Source: Oscillospiraceae bacterium
GTDB lineage: Bacteria > Bacillota > Clostridia > Oscillospirales > Ruminococcaceae
DNA length: 8,884 bases
Assembly: GCA_900765125.1 (NCBI GenBank)
Contig: CAAFQL010000294.1
Coordinates: forward strand, 1-8,884
Direction of reading: 5' to 3'
The notes beneath the pieces are model-generated. The model worked only from the letters and a program-made list of their open reading frames with translations, searched no databases and was not told the origin of the DNA. Below are positions 1 through 7,413 of this stretch, one piece after another; position 1 is the stretch's first letter, and the number at the start of each line of letters is the position of its first letter. A program made the translations under genes and the position numbers.

Positions 1-2213
1 GCTGTTTTAGGCAATACTCCCCTTGCAACAGCCCCATCTATGCTTTCTCCATCACCATATAGAAATATCTGACGTTCCTTTTCCATAACATCATGCTTTT
101 TTTTAGACATAGCCCGGCGCACAAGATCAGCTCTGCCATATGAATATCCTGCCAAAACACGGCATATTTCCATAACCTGCTCCTGATATACAATACAGCC
201 GTTTGTAACATTCAAAATAGGTTCAAGAAGCGGATGTGCATAGATTATGTTTTCGGGATGATGACGATTTTCTATATATTTCGGTATAGAATCACGTGGT
301 CCCGGTCTGTAAAGTGACAGAACCGCAGTAAGATCTTCCAGGCTCTCAGGCTTCAGCTGCATAAGCACACGGCGCATACCTGAGCTTTCAAACTGGAATA
401 CGCCGGTAGTTTCACCTTTTGCCATCATCTTGAATACATCGCTGTCATTAACAGGGATATTTTGAATGTTGAAATCATGATCATGCTTTTCTATACTGCG
501 AATACAATCCCTTATTACCGTTAGATTTCTCAGTCCCAAAAAATCAAACTTCAAAAGGCCTAATGATTCAAGCGTTGTCATAGTGTACTGAGTTACAACG
601 GTGTCATCATTCATTTGCAGCGGAACCATATCCTCTATTGGAAAAGCCGAAATAATAACACCTGCCGCATGAGTTGACGTGTGTCTTGGTACTCCTTCAA
701 GACGAATTGCCATATCAATAAGTCTTTTGGCACCTGAATCCGACCTGCAAATCTGTCTGAGCTCCTCTCCATCAGAAGATTCAAGAGTTTCGGAAATGGT
801 ACGCCTTGGATCTATCATTTTAGCTATTTTATCACAAAGTGAATAAGGCATATTCATAGCCCTGCCTGTATCACGCACTGCACCTCTTGCTTTCATAAGG
901 TCAAAAGTAACTATTTCAGATACACGTTCCTTGCCGTAGCGTTTTATCACATAATCCTTTACAGCTTGTCTTCCTTCAATACAAAAATCTATATCAAAAT
1001 CAGGCATACTTACTCTTTCAGGATTCAAGAATCTTTCAAAAAGAAGGTGATTCTCTATTGGATCGATCTGAGTTATATCAAGACAATAAGCACATATGCT
1101 TCCTGCACCTGAACCTCGTCCGGGACCTACAGGTATGTTCTTTTTTCTTGCAAACGCTACATAATCCCAGACTATCAGGAAATAGTCCACAAACCCCATA
1201 CGGCTGATAACGCTCATTTCATATTTCATACGGTCAAAAGCTTCCTTTGGAGGATGGATTCCATATTTTTTGATAAGTCCATCTCTGCATAAACTTGCAA
1301 ATAGTTTTTTGGAATCAGTTCCATCTGAGGTTTCAAACTTTGGCAGATATACCTTTCCTGTTTCAAAATGCACATTACACCGATTTGCGATTTTTCCTGT
1401 ATTTGTAATCGCTTCAGGTACAGATGAAAAAAGTTCTGACATTTCCTGTGTGCTTTTTATGTAAAACTCATTAGTTTCAAAACCCATTCCTGTCTCGTCC
1501 CCGACATTCTTTCCTGTCTGAATACAAAGAAGCACTCTCTGCATTTCAGCATCACTTTTCCTGATATAATGAGCATCATTTGTAGCCACAAGAGGTATGC
1601 CTGTCTCTCTCGACAATCTGTACAGATTCGGAAGCACCCTCAATTCTTCCTTTATACCGTGATTCTGAACCTCGATAAAATAATTATTATCACCGAATAT
1701 ATCACGATACAAAAGAGATGTTTCTTTTGCTTTTTCATATTCACCTGCAAGAATAAGACGTGCAAGCTTTCCTGCAACGCATCCTGAAAGACAAATAAGT
1801 CCGTCACTATATTCACGAAGCAGTTCTTCATCTACTCGTGGACGATGATAAAATCCCTCCATGTTAGCCTTGGTAACAAGCTTTACAAGATTACGATAAC
1901 CCTTTTCATTTTCACACAAAAGAATAAGATGGTCACTTTTTCTGTCGAGAATATTATCTTTATCAAAGCGTGTACGTGCCGAAACATAAACCTCACAGCC
2001 TATAATAGCATGAATGCCTGCCCTTTCAGCTGCCTGTGCAAAAATAACCGCAGCATAAAGATTGCCATGATCTGTAACGGCAACGGAATTTTGCCCTAAA
2101 GACTTCACATATTCTATAAGACTGTCAATTTTACAAGCACCGTCAAGAAGACTATATACACTATGAAGATGTAAATGAGCAAAAGCACTGTCAGGAATAT
2201 TATTTACAGCCAT
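1..2213 (-). CDS. dnaE: DNA polymerase III alpha subunit, DnaE type (N-terminal 737 codons; 3' end outside window)
   Basis: Catalytic subunit of a replicative C-family DNA polymerase. The frame is open without interruption from the ATG at 2213 to base 1. About 737 residues are present, against roughly 1,100-1,200 for the family, so the C-terminal part lies beyond the left edge. An N-terminal PHP domain (about residues 11-220) shows HLHLHS at 13-18, TDHGN at 47-51, LSGC at 142-145 and NDAHY at 212-216. The polymerase active site is visible as PDFDIDF (404-410) and KFDFLGLRN with D557; D405, D407 and D557 match the E. coli catalytic triad D401/D403/D555. Finger-region SKKKHDVMEKER is also present. 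The start is supported by AAAGGAG at 2224-2230, 10 bases upstream and inside the end of whiA. The first 14 bases overlap whiA, suggesting translational coupling. Firmicutes usually also carry PolC; it is not seen here. Confidence 0.97.
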   Translation of the reverse strand, partial: MAVNNIPDSAFAHLHLHSVYSLLDGACKIDSLIEYVKSLGQNSVAVTDHGNLYAAVIFAQAAERAGIHAIIGCEVYVSARTRFDKDNILDRKSDHLILLCENEKGYRNLVKLVTKANMEGFYHRPRVDEELLREYSDGLICLSGCVAGKLARLILAGEYEKAKETSLLYRDIFGDNNYFIEVQNHGIKEELRVLPNLYRLSRETGIPLVATNDAHYIRKSDAEMQRVLLCIQTGKNVGDETGMGFETNEFYIKSTQEMSELFSSVPEAITNTGKIANRCNVHFETGKVYLPKFETSDGTDSKKLFASLCRDGLIKKYGIHPPKEAFDRMKYEMSVISRMGFVDYFLIVWDYVAFARKKNIPVGPGRGSGAGSICAYCLDITQIDPIENHLLFERFLNPERVSMPDFDIDFCIEGRQAVKDYVIKRYGKERVSEIVTFDLMKARGAVRDTGRAMNMPYSLCDKIAKMIDPRRTISETLESSDGEELRQICRSDSGAKRLIDMAIRLEGVPRHTSTHAAGVIISAFPIEDMVPLQMNDDTVVTQYTMTTLESLGLLKFDFLGLRNLTVIRDCIRSIEKHDHDFNIQNIPVNDSDVFKMMAKGETTGVFQFESSGMRRVLMQLKPESLEDLTAVLSLYRPGPRDSIPKYIENRHHPENIIYAHPLLEPILNVTNGCIVYQEQVMEICRVLAGYSYGRADLVRRAMSKKKHDVMEKERQIFLYGDGESIDGAVARGVLPKT

Positions 2214-3099
2214 TTTCTCTCAGCTCCTTTGCCGCTGCGGCTATCTTTTTAAAACGATGATTCACTCCCGAACGCCCAATAGGAACAGTTAATAGTTCGC
2301 CTATCTCTTTCAGACTGAGTTCAGGATTTTCAATTCTAAGTCCTGCAACTTCTCTTATTTCCGGAGAAAGATTTTCAAGCTCATTATACTTCATAAGAAG
2401 CAGAATGTCCTCTGTCTGACGCATTGCAGCATTTACAACCTTATTTATATTTGCTTCGTCACAGTTACGCAGTCTGTTTGCCTTGTTGCGCATATCCTTG
2501 CGTATTTTTACATTCATGATGTCCATTGTACACTGCTGTGCTCCCATAAATGTAAGTGTATCCTCTATGCACTCACTATCTTTTAAGTAGAGTATATATG
2601 ACTTTTTACGCTGAATTATTCTACCGGATACCCCAAAGGAGCCAAGTACTGCATTAAGATCGCTGCACAAAAGTTCTGTTGGTACAACAAATTCAAGATG
2701 ATATTCCTTATTAGGATCAATAACACTGCCGCATATAAAAAATGCTCCTGCAAGAAACGCACCTGTACTGTTATTTACCATATTTCTCATATTTATCTCA
2801 CGGCACACAGGATCTATCTTATATGTACTGCAAATTTTCCCAATAAACTTACTATCTGTTATCACAAAACTTACGCCGCCGCTTTCTGTCCTTTCTGTAG
2901 ACACAAGCCTTTCTCCGAATACAGACTTAAAAAGCTCAGGCACTAACGCAGCAACCTCACTGCTTTCAGTTTGAAAACAGATCTGCTTCTCAGTAAACAC
3001 TCTGGAATAAAGAAGTATTCCATAAAGGCAGGCAAATTTTTTGTCCCTGTCATTTATAGTTTTTCGCACCTCAACTCTAACTTCATTTGCAAATGACAA
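2200..3099 (-). CDS. whiA: WhiA family DNA-binding regulator / cell division factor
   Basis: WhiA is a sporulation regulator in actinobacteria; in Bacillus its homologue (YvcL) affects cell division and chromosome segregation and binds DNA. The 299 residues match the family's usual length of about 310. An N-terminal domain related to LAGLIDADG homing endonucleases spans about residues 20-190, with the degenerate motif GAFLAGAFFICGS at 113-125. The linker signature NKANRLRNCDEAN (205-217) follows. A C-terminal helix-turn-helix spans about 244-290 (LSPEIREVAGLR, then GRSGVNHRFKKI). The start is a TTG at 3099, preceded 7 bases upstream by a near-ideal Shine-Dalgarno; the protein then begins MSFANEVR, as is usual for WhiA. 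The gene sits between rapZ and dnaE. In many Firmicutes yvcK lies between rapZ and whiA; it is absent here. No nuclease activity is expected, since the family has lost the catalytic residues. Confidence 0.96.
   Translation of the reverse strand: MSFANEVRVEVRKTINDRDKKFACLYGILLYSRVFTEKQICFQTESSEVAALVPELFKSVFGERLVSTERTESGGVSFVITDSKFIGKICSTYKIDPVCREINMRNMVNNSTGAFLAGAFFICGSVIDPNKEYHLEFVVPTELLCSDLNAVLGSFGVSGRIIQRKKSYILYLKDSECIEDTLTFMGAQQCTMDIMNVKIRKDMRNKANRLRNCDEANINKVVNAAMRQTEDILLLMKYNELENLSPEIREVAGLRIENPELSLKEIGELLTVPIGRSGVNHRFKKIAAAAKELRENGCK
2224..2230 (-). promoter_or_regulatory. Ribosome binding site of dnaE, inside whiA
   Basis: AAAGGAG lies within the last codons of whiA, 10 bases before the dnaE ATG. 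It fixes the dnaE start and the 14-base overlap with whiA. Confidence 0.8.
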
Positions 3100-3105
3100 A
3101 TAAGC

Positions 3106-3115
3106 ACCTCCTTTT
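3106..3115 (-). promoter_or_regulatory. Strong ribosome binding site deciding the TTG start of whiA
   Basis: AAAAGGAGGT on the minus strand, with GGAGG 7 bases from TTG at 3099. The near-perfect match to the 16S rRNA tail probably compensates for the weak start codon. The first in-frame ATG would remove much of the conserved N-terminus. Confidence 0.8.
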
Positions 3116-3119
3116 ACAA

Positions 3120-3159
3120 AACAACCGTCCTCTCCAAATAAGAACAGGACGGCATTGTT
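3120..3159 (-). terminator. Hairpin between rapZ and whiA: candidate attenuator or RNA processing site
   Basis: On the minus strand the rapZ-whiA gap contains CCGTCCT (3146-3152), a 14-base loop, then AGGACGG (3125-3131): a perfect 7-bp GC-rich stem. Outside it AACAA (3155-3159) can pair with TTGTT (3120-3124), lengthening the stem to 12 bp with a 2-base bulge. The hairpin is followed only by TTTTG, an imperfect U-tract, and lies directly before the whiA ribosome binding site. A leaky terminator, an mRNA-stability element or a processing site all fit. The pairing is seen directly; the function is inferred. Confidence 0.45.
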
Positions 3160-3174
3160 ATCTTTAATTTTTCA

Positions 3175-4041
3175 TCAGCGATCCTTACCTATATCACGAT
3201 GCTGCTTTACAACTTTCATTCCTTTTGCAGAAAGATAATCGCCTATACGTTCAGCAAAGGTTATAGAACGATGCTTACCGCCTGTACAACCGAATGATAT
3301 AACAAGTCGGCTCTTGCCCTCATGAACATAAAGTGGAATAAGGAAATCAAGCATATCCTCAAGCTTTTTCATAAGCTCTCTTGACTGATCAAATGACATT
3401 ACATAGTCCTGAACGCATTTCTCACAGCCGGTATGTGACCTAAGTTCTGCAATGTAATATGGATTGGGAAGGCATCTCACATCAAATACAAGATCCGACT
3501 CTGTAGAAACACCATATTTGAACCCGAATGAAGTTACCTTTATAGACATAGAATCTGTCGGACTATTAAGAAAAATCTCCCTCACCTGTTCCTTCAGCTG
3601 AGATGCAGACAGATAAGAAGTCTCAATATAGTAGTCAGCCATACCCTTTATCTGTACAAGACTTTCCCGCTCAAAAGCTATTGCCTGATGCAGATTACCG
3701 CTGAATTTCTCGTCCAAAGGATGCTTTCTTCTTGTTTCCTTATATCTTTTTACAAGCACCTCATCTTCTGCATCAATATAGAGGATCTTAACATCCAGGT
3801 CTTGTTGTCGTTCCAAATGGCAAAAGCACTTATAAGCATCTGTAAACATTTCACCTGAACGCAAATCTGCTGCTATTGCCACACGTTCAAGGTGATTTTC
3901 TGATTCTTTACATATATCTATAAACCGGCTTGTAAGCTGAGGCGGAAGATTGTCTATACAATAATATCCAATATCCTCAAGAACGTCCATTACACCGGAT
4001 TTTCCTGAACCGGACATACCTGTCACAACAATAACCTGCAT
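3175..4041 (-). CDS. rapZ: RapZ/YvcJ family nucleotide-binding protein
   Basis: Cytoplasmic P-loop nucleotide-binding protein. In E. coli RapZ is the RNase E adaptor that controls the GlmZ small RNA and thus glucosamine-6-phosphate synthase; the Bacillus homologue YvcJ binds and hydrolyses nucleotides and affects competence. The 288 residues are the usual family length. Walker A is GMSGSGKS at 8-15, followed by DNLPP (30-34); DLRSGE lies at 59-64 and TRRKHPL at 103-109. The C-terminal domain carries SFGFKYG (171-177), FDVRCLPNPYY (186-196), GCTGGKHRS (251-259) and the terminal HRD (281-283). The ATG at 4041 has a modest AAGAGG 7 bases upstream (4049-4054), and only 15 bases separate the gene from murB. 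Because Firmicutes usually control glmS by a ribozyme, a GlmZ-type role is unlikely; a link to wall precursor supply is inferred from the murB neighbour. Confidence 0.96.
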   Translation of the reverse strand: MQVIVVTGMSGSGKSGVMDVLEDIGYYCIDNLPPQLTSRFIDICKESENHLERVAIAADLRSGEMFTDAYKCFCHLERQQDLDVKILYIDAEDEVLVKRYKETRRKHPLDEKFSGNLHQAIAFERESLVQIKGMADYYIETSYLSASQLKEQVREIFLNSPTDSMSIKVTSFGFKYGVSTESDLVFDVRCLPNPYYIAELRSHTGCEKCVQDYVMSFDQSRELMKKLEDMLDFLIPLYVHEGKSRLVISFGCTGGKHRSITFAERIGDYLSAKGMKVVKQHRDIGKDR

Positions 4042-4056
4042 TTAAAAACCTCTTTT

Positions 4057-4965
4057 CTACCGAAGCAGCTCTGGCTCCATTTCAAGCTTATATCCTGTCT
4101 TTTCTTCTACAGTTTCGATTACATATTCACAAAGCTCCAGTACATCTTTACAAGTTGCTTTTCCAGTATTCACCACAAAGCCTGCGTGTTTAACACTTAC
4201 CTGAGCGTCGCCGACACTTGCACCTTTAAGACCGCATTGATCTATCAGAAATGAAGCGTAGCTGCCAACAGGACGCTTGAATGTACTTCCTGCACTTGGC
4301 AATTCAAGAGGTTGTTTTGCTCTTCTCTGATTAAGATAACCTTCCATTTCTGTTTTTATAGCGTCATACTTTCCCATACAGAGCTGAAAAGTAACACCTG
4401 TTACAATTCGCTTTGTTCCACTAAACATACTGTGACGATATGATAGATCCATATTCTCTTTAAGCACTGTTTTAAGACAACCGTTCTCATCAATGTATTC
4501 TGCAGAAACAACAACATCGGCCATTTCGCCACCATATGCTCCTGCATTCATATAAAGAGCACCGCCGACAGTACCGGGAATTCCGGCAAGACATTCCATA
4601 CCGGAATAAGATTCTTCAAGCACTGTTTTTGCCAGAGTCATAAGAATCACACCAGAATCACAGTAAACCTTATAGTCATCTAAAAATTTTATACTGGCAA
4701 ACTGCTTTCCAATCAAAAAAACTATACCGTCATAACCATCATCTGATACAAGCACATTGCTGCCATTTCCAAGAACTGTCCATCTTACACTGTTTTTATT
4801 ACAGTAATTCACAAGCTCTAAAAGCAATTCGCTGCTGTTTATATCAAAAAGAGCTTTACAGCAGCCGCCTATACGAAAAGTGGTATGCTTAAAAAGCGGC
4901 TCATTTTTTAGAAGCTGACAGTCGTAACGCTTACATATAGCCTCCAGCTGTTCTATTTGTTCCAT
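4057..4965 (-). CDS. murB: UDP-N-acetylenolpyruvoylglucosamine reductase
   Basis: FAD-dependent cytoplasmic enzyme that reduces UDP-N-acetylglucosamine enolpyruvate to UDP-N-acetylmuramate with NADPH, the second committed step of peptidoglycan synthesis. The 302 residues fit the shorter Gram-positive form. The FAD-binding part shows HTTFRIGG (27-34), LGNGSNVLVSDDG (65-77), AGIPGTVGGALYMNAGAYGG (127-146) and SYRHSMF (175-181). The substrate domain carries PSAGSTFKRP (223-232), whose S227 is the expected proton donor, and LKGASVGDAQVSVKHAGF (246-263). The C-terminal EPEL (297-300) supplies the catalytic glutamate, and the protein ends three residues after EPE. In LGNGSN an asparagine replaces the commoner glycine of GGGSN, a conservative variant. 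The ATG at 4965 has AGGAGA at 4972-4977. The gene follows hprK by 29 bases and precedes rapZ by 15, as in a co-transcribed unit. Confidence 0.97.
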   Translation of the reverse strand: MEQIEQLEAICKRYDCQLLKNEPLFKHTTFRIGGCCKALFDINSSELLLELVNYCNKNSVRWTVLGNGSNVLVSDDGYDGIVFLIGKQFASIKFLDDYKVYCDSGVILMTLAKTVLEESYSGMECLAGIPGTVGGALYMNAGAYGGEMADVVVSAEYIDENGCLKTVLKENMDLSYRHSMFSGTKRIVTGVTFQLCMGKYDAIKTEMEGYLNQRRAKQPLELPSAGSTFKRPVGSYASFLIDQCGLKGASVGDAQVSVKHAGFVVNTGKATCKDVLELCEYVIETVEEKTGYKLEMEPELLR

Positions 4966-4994
4966 GCCTGTTCTCCTAAAATATCAGTTTTTAT

Positions 4995-5954
4995 TTAAAA
5001 TGTGTCGTAATCCTTTATCACTTCCTTGCTCTCCATGTCAAGTCCAAGATGTTCCAGAAGATCATTGGCAGCATTATATCCCATCTTCTTCTGACGGTTA
5101 TTCATAGCTGCAACTTCCAAAATAACAGCAAGGTTTCTGCCCGGCCTTACAGGAATAGTAAGTGAAGGGATCTTTACACCAAGAAGTGATACATACTGCG
5201 TATCAACACCCATGCGGTCGTAGATCTTCTCCGGATTCCACTGCTCCATCTCTACAATAAGTTCAATATTCTCACGATTCTTTACAGCACCAATACCGAA
5301 AAGTCTGCGTGCATTGATAATACCTATGCCACGAAGTTCCAAAAAGTGACGGATATTATCAGGAGAACTTCCTACAAGTGTATCGTTAGATACCTTTCTT
5401 ATCTCAACAGCATCATCAGCCACAAGACGATGTCCACGCTTTACAAGTTCAATGGCAGTTTCACTCTTACCTACGCCGCTTTCACCTGTAATAAATACAC
5501 CTTCGCCGTAAATTTCAATAAGTACACCGTGACGAGTGATACGAGGTGCAAGATTAACATTCAAAAACGCAATAAGACCCGAGATAAAGTTAGATGTACT
5601 TTCCTTGCTTCGGAGAAGCGGCACTTCATATTTCTGTGCAAGCTCCAGCATTTCTTCAAAATAAGGAAGTTCCCTTGATATTACAAGTGCAGGCATTCTC
5701 TGCGCAAAAAGTGCTTCCAGACGCTGCTGTCTCGTTGCCTCATCTATCGTTGAAAGATATGCAAACTCCATTTTACCTATAATCTGAATACGCTCCGGAT
5801 TAAAATACTCATAAAACCCCATAAGCTGCAAACCCGGACGAGTTACGTCTGTTTCGTCAATTTGAATTTCCGACGCATCTTTTGGAAGATGAATTTCCTC
5901 AAGTTTGAATTCATTAATAATCTTGTCAAGACCAACTGTAAATTTACTTGCCAT
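4995..5954 (-). CDS. hprK: HPr kinase/phosphorylase
   Basis: Bifunctional enzyme that phosphorylates, and with phosphate dephosphorylates, Ser46 of HPr (and Crh), the switch for CcpA-dependent carbon catabolite repression in Firmicutes. The 319 residues are typical. The N-terminal domain covers about residues 1-130. The C-terminal kinase domain has RHGVLIEIYG (141-150, with H142), Walker A GESGVGKS (157-164), VADDAVEI (178-185, with D180/D181), the family signature ELRGIGIINARRLFG (206-220) and YDRMG (245-249, with R247). These positions track the Lactobacillus enzyme's active site with a constant shift of two residues, so all key residues appear present. The PVRPGRN loop (268-274) and NNRQKKMGYNAA (285-296) complete the family pattern. 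The ATG at 5954 has AAAGGGG at 5961-5967. No HPr, Crh or PTS gene is in the window. It lies 41 bases after an exported-protein gene and 29 before murB. Confidence 0.97.
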   Translation of the reverse strand: MASKFTVGLDKIINEFKLEEIHLPKDASEIQIDETDVTRPGLQLMGFYEYFNPERIQIIGKMEFAYLSTIDEATRQQRLEALFAQRMPALVISRELPYFEEMLELAQKYEVPLLRSKESTSNFISGLIAFLNVNLAPRITRHGVLIEIYGEGVFITGESGVGKSETAIELVKRGHRLVADDAVEIRKVSNDTLVGSSPDNIRHFLELRGIGIINARRLFGIGAVKNRENIELIVEMEQWNPEKIYDRMGVDTQYVSLLGVKIPSLTIPVRPGRNLAVILEVAAMNNRQKKMGYNAANDLLEHLGLDMESKEVIKDYDTF

Positions 5955-5995
5955 GTTATACCCCTTTTCTTTTTACGTCTGATATTTTATTTTCC

Positions 5996-7375
5996 TTAAT
6001 AGTTTATTACACAATGTCCACTGCCTGAACCGTCAGTATAACTGAGAGAAATCGACATATCACCGCTGTTGGAGCTTGCCCAGCTTGAAGCGTATGAAGC
6101 ATCTCCTGAACTTGTTTCAAGAAGAGCATATGTTACATTAAGTTTAGATGGGTCATACACAAGCTCATATCCGTTCATTGCATTATATGCACTGAGATCC
6201 AGAACAATATCTGTAGTATCAGAAGATGCTGCATTCAAAGCATTTGCAAGTTTGATAAGCGCATCGGGATTCTTGGCATAAATATCGGGATTCAAGTACT
6301 TTTCATCAGCCTGTGCAAAATCTGGATATTTAATATCACTGCACAAAATAGCAGAAAATCCACTGTTTGAAAGTTCTTTTACAATTCCCTCAAGATAGGA
6401 TATTGTCATATCGCTATTTGGATCAAGCCACGGCTGACCACCCTGATCAGGAAAATAGTCATACCACTGATCGCCCGTAAGTACACCTTCCTTTTCAACT
6501 CTGTAGCCTGCGTGCCAATATGTGTAAACGGAAGAATATAGATGATCTTCAAGCATACTGCATGAAGCATATGCATAAAAGCCCTCTTCACGTACAATTT
6601 TAGCAATCTCAGCAGCTGTCATGCTTCCCTTGCATACCATATATGCTGCGTCTCCGGCTGCATTTGATGAATAGTTCAGTTCACCGCCCTGAAGCTTCAT
6701 TGGAATTACAACAGCCCCTGCACTTGGATACTTGGATTTTACATCTTTAAGCATAGAACGCAGTGAATCAGCATCGTTTACAGAGCTTTCTGGAAGACGA
6801 ACAGAACACTGAACGTTCCTATAAACATTTGCCTCGGGTGCAGGCGTGCTGCCAACATTGCCGCCTGAACTTCCTCCATTACTGCTGCCATTGCTGCCGC
6901 TGTTTCCAGAACCTCCATTACCCGATGTGTCATTATTAGAGCTGTTTCCGCCACCGTTTGATGAACCGCCTCCGGAAGGGACTCCTGCTCCGTCAATGCC
7001 CTCTCCCGTATGGACAGCAGGCTTGCTGCCGTCATTATTTTTACTTGTAGTCACTGTTGTTGTAACAGTGGTAGTAGTTACGGTTTTATCTCCGTTAAGA
7101 ACAACAAGACCTGTAGTTCCCTTGGTTGTTGTAACGCTGCTGTTATTAGTTACAGTAGTACCTTCTGCCGGACTGCTTTCATCAGTAATATTAGCGTTTG
7201 TAGAAATCGAATCATTGCTGTTTAAAATTGGTTTGGCTATAGAATATCCAAAACAGCAGATAACTCCTGCTGCTGCAATTGTAACAATAGTAGGCACGAT
7301 ATTCTTAGTGGAAGAAAATCCTGCTTTTCTGGACCTCTTAGACTTATAAGATATAGGTTTTTTTCTATTATTCAT
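5996..7375 (-). CDS. Membrane-anchored extracellular protein with low-complexity linker and putative glycoside-hydrolase-like (DUF4015-like) domain
   Basis: Function unknown. Of 459 residues, the first 25 are strongly basic (for example NNRKK, KSKRSRK) and are followed by one hydrophobic segment (about 26-48). This predicts a signal-anchor with the rest outside the cell; CC at 40-41 lacks a clear lipobox. Residues about 54-182 are a disordered linker: Thr/Val repeats (98-110), then Gly/Ser/Asn-rich sequence (about 134-176). The C-terminal domain (183-459) has alternating strands and helices: AGAVVIPMKLQGGELNY (219-235), EEGFYAYASCSM (263-274), GQPWLDPNS (313-321) and GFSAILCSDIKYPDF (339-353). 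Their order and spacing resemble the TIM-barrel family once called DUF4015, where a WVNPYS-like motif precedes GFDEIQFDYVRFP. The match is by eye and diverged. ATG at 7375 has GGAG 7 bases upstream. It sits 38 bases after rpe and 41 before hprK. A wall- or polysaccharide-binding role is an inference. Confidence 0.85.
   Translation of the reverse strand: MNNRKKPISYKSKRSRKAGFSSTKNIVPTIVTIAAAGVICCFGYSIAKPILNSNDSISTNANITDESSPAEGTTVTNNSSVTTTKGTTGLVVLNGDKTVTTTTVTTTVTTSKNNDGSKPAVHTGEGIDGAGVPSGGGSSNGGGNSSNNDTSGNGGSGNSGSNGSSNGGSSGGNVGSTPAPEANVYRNVQCSVRLPESSVNDADSLRSMLKDVKSKYPSAGAVVIPMKLQGGELNYSSNAAGDAAYMVCKGSMTAAEIAKIVREEGFYAYASCSMLEDHLYSSVYTYWHAGYRVEKEGVLTGDQWYDYFPDQGGQPWLDPNSDMTISYLEGIVKELSNSGFSAILCSDIKYPDFAQADEKYLNPDIYAKNPDALIKLANALNAASSDTTDIVLDLSAYNAMNGYELVYDPSKLNVTYALLETSSGDASYASSWASSNSGDMSISLSYTDGSGSGHCVINY
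6830..7216 (-). repeat. Low-complexity linker coding region (Thr/Val repeats then Gly/Ser/Asn-rich)
   Basis: Encodes residues 54-182 of the exported protein. The first part is Thr- and Val-rich (TVTTTTVTTTVTT at 98-110). The second (about 134-176) is almost entirely Gly, Ser and Asn. Codons vary, so this is not a clean microsatellite. Compositional bias keeps an opposite-strand frame open across 6846-7349. Confidence 0.75.
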
Positions 7376-7413
7376 CTTTATACTCCATTCTATTCAAACT
7401 CCGCCCTGTAAAT

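Noticed and set aside
1..60. Apparent truncation of dnaE
   Set aside because: The frame simply runs off the window edge; no stop or frameshift is seen, so this is not a pseudogene.
1270..2099. Three short plus-strand frames (64-84 codons)
   Set aside because: All lie antisense to the unbroken dnaE frame, which has full-length family motifs.
2560..2765. LAGLIDADG-like motif in whiA as a homing endonuclease or intein
   Set aside because: The motif is the known degenerate domain of WhiA proteins, and the gene has normal length and a C-terminal helix-turn-helix.
6406..7035. Short minus-strand frames overlapping the exported-protein gene
   Set aside because: They are other-frame shadows of the 459-residue gene, which has a start, ribosome binding site and coherent domain order.
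6846..7349. A 167-codon Leu/Pro/Val-rich frame on the plus strand
   Set aside because: It is the mirror of the Gly/Ser/Thr-rich linker and signal-anchor of the minus-strand gene. Its biased composition explains the lack of stops.
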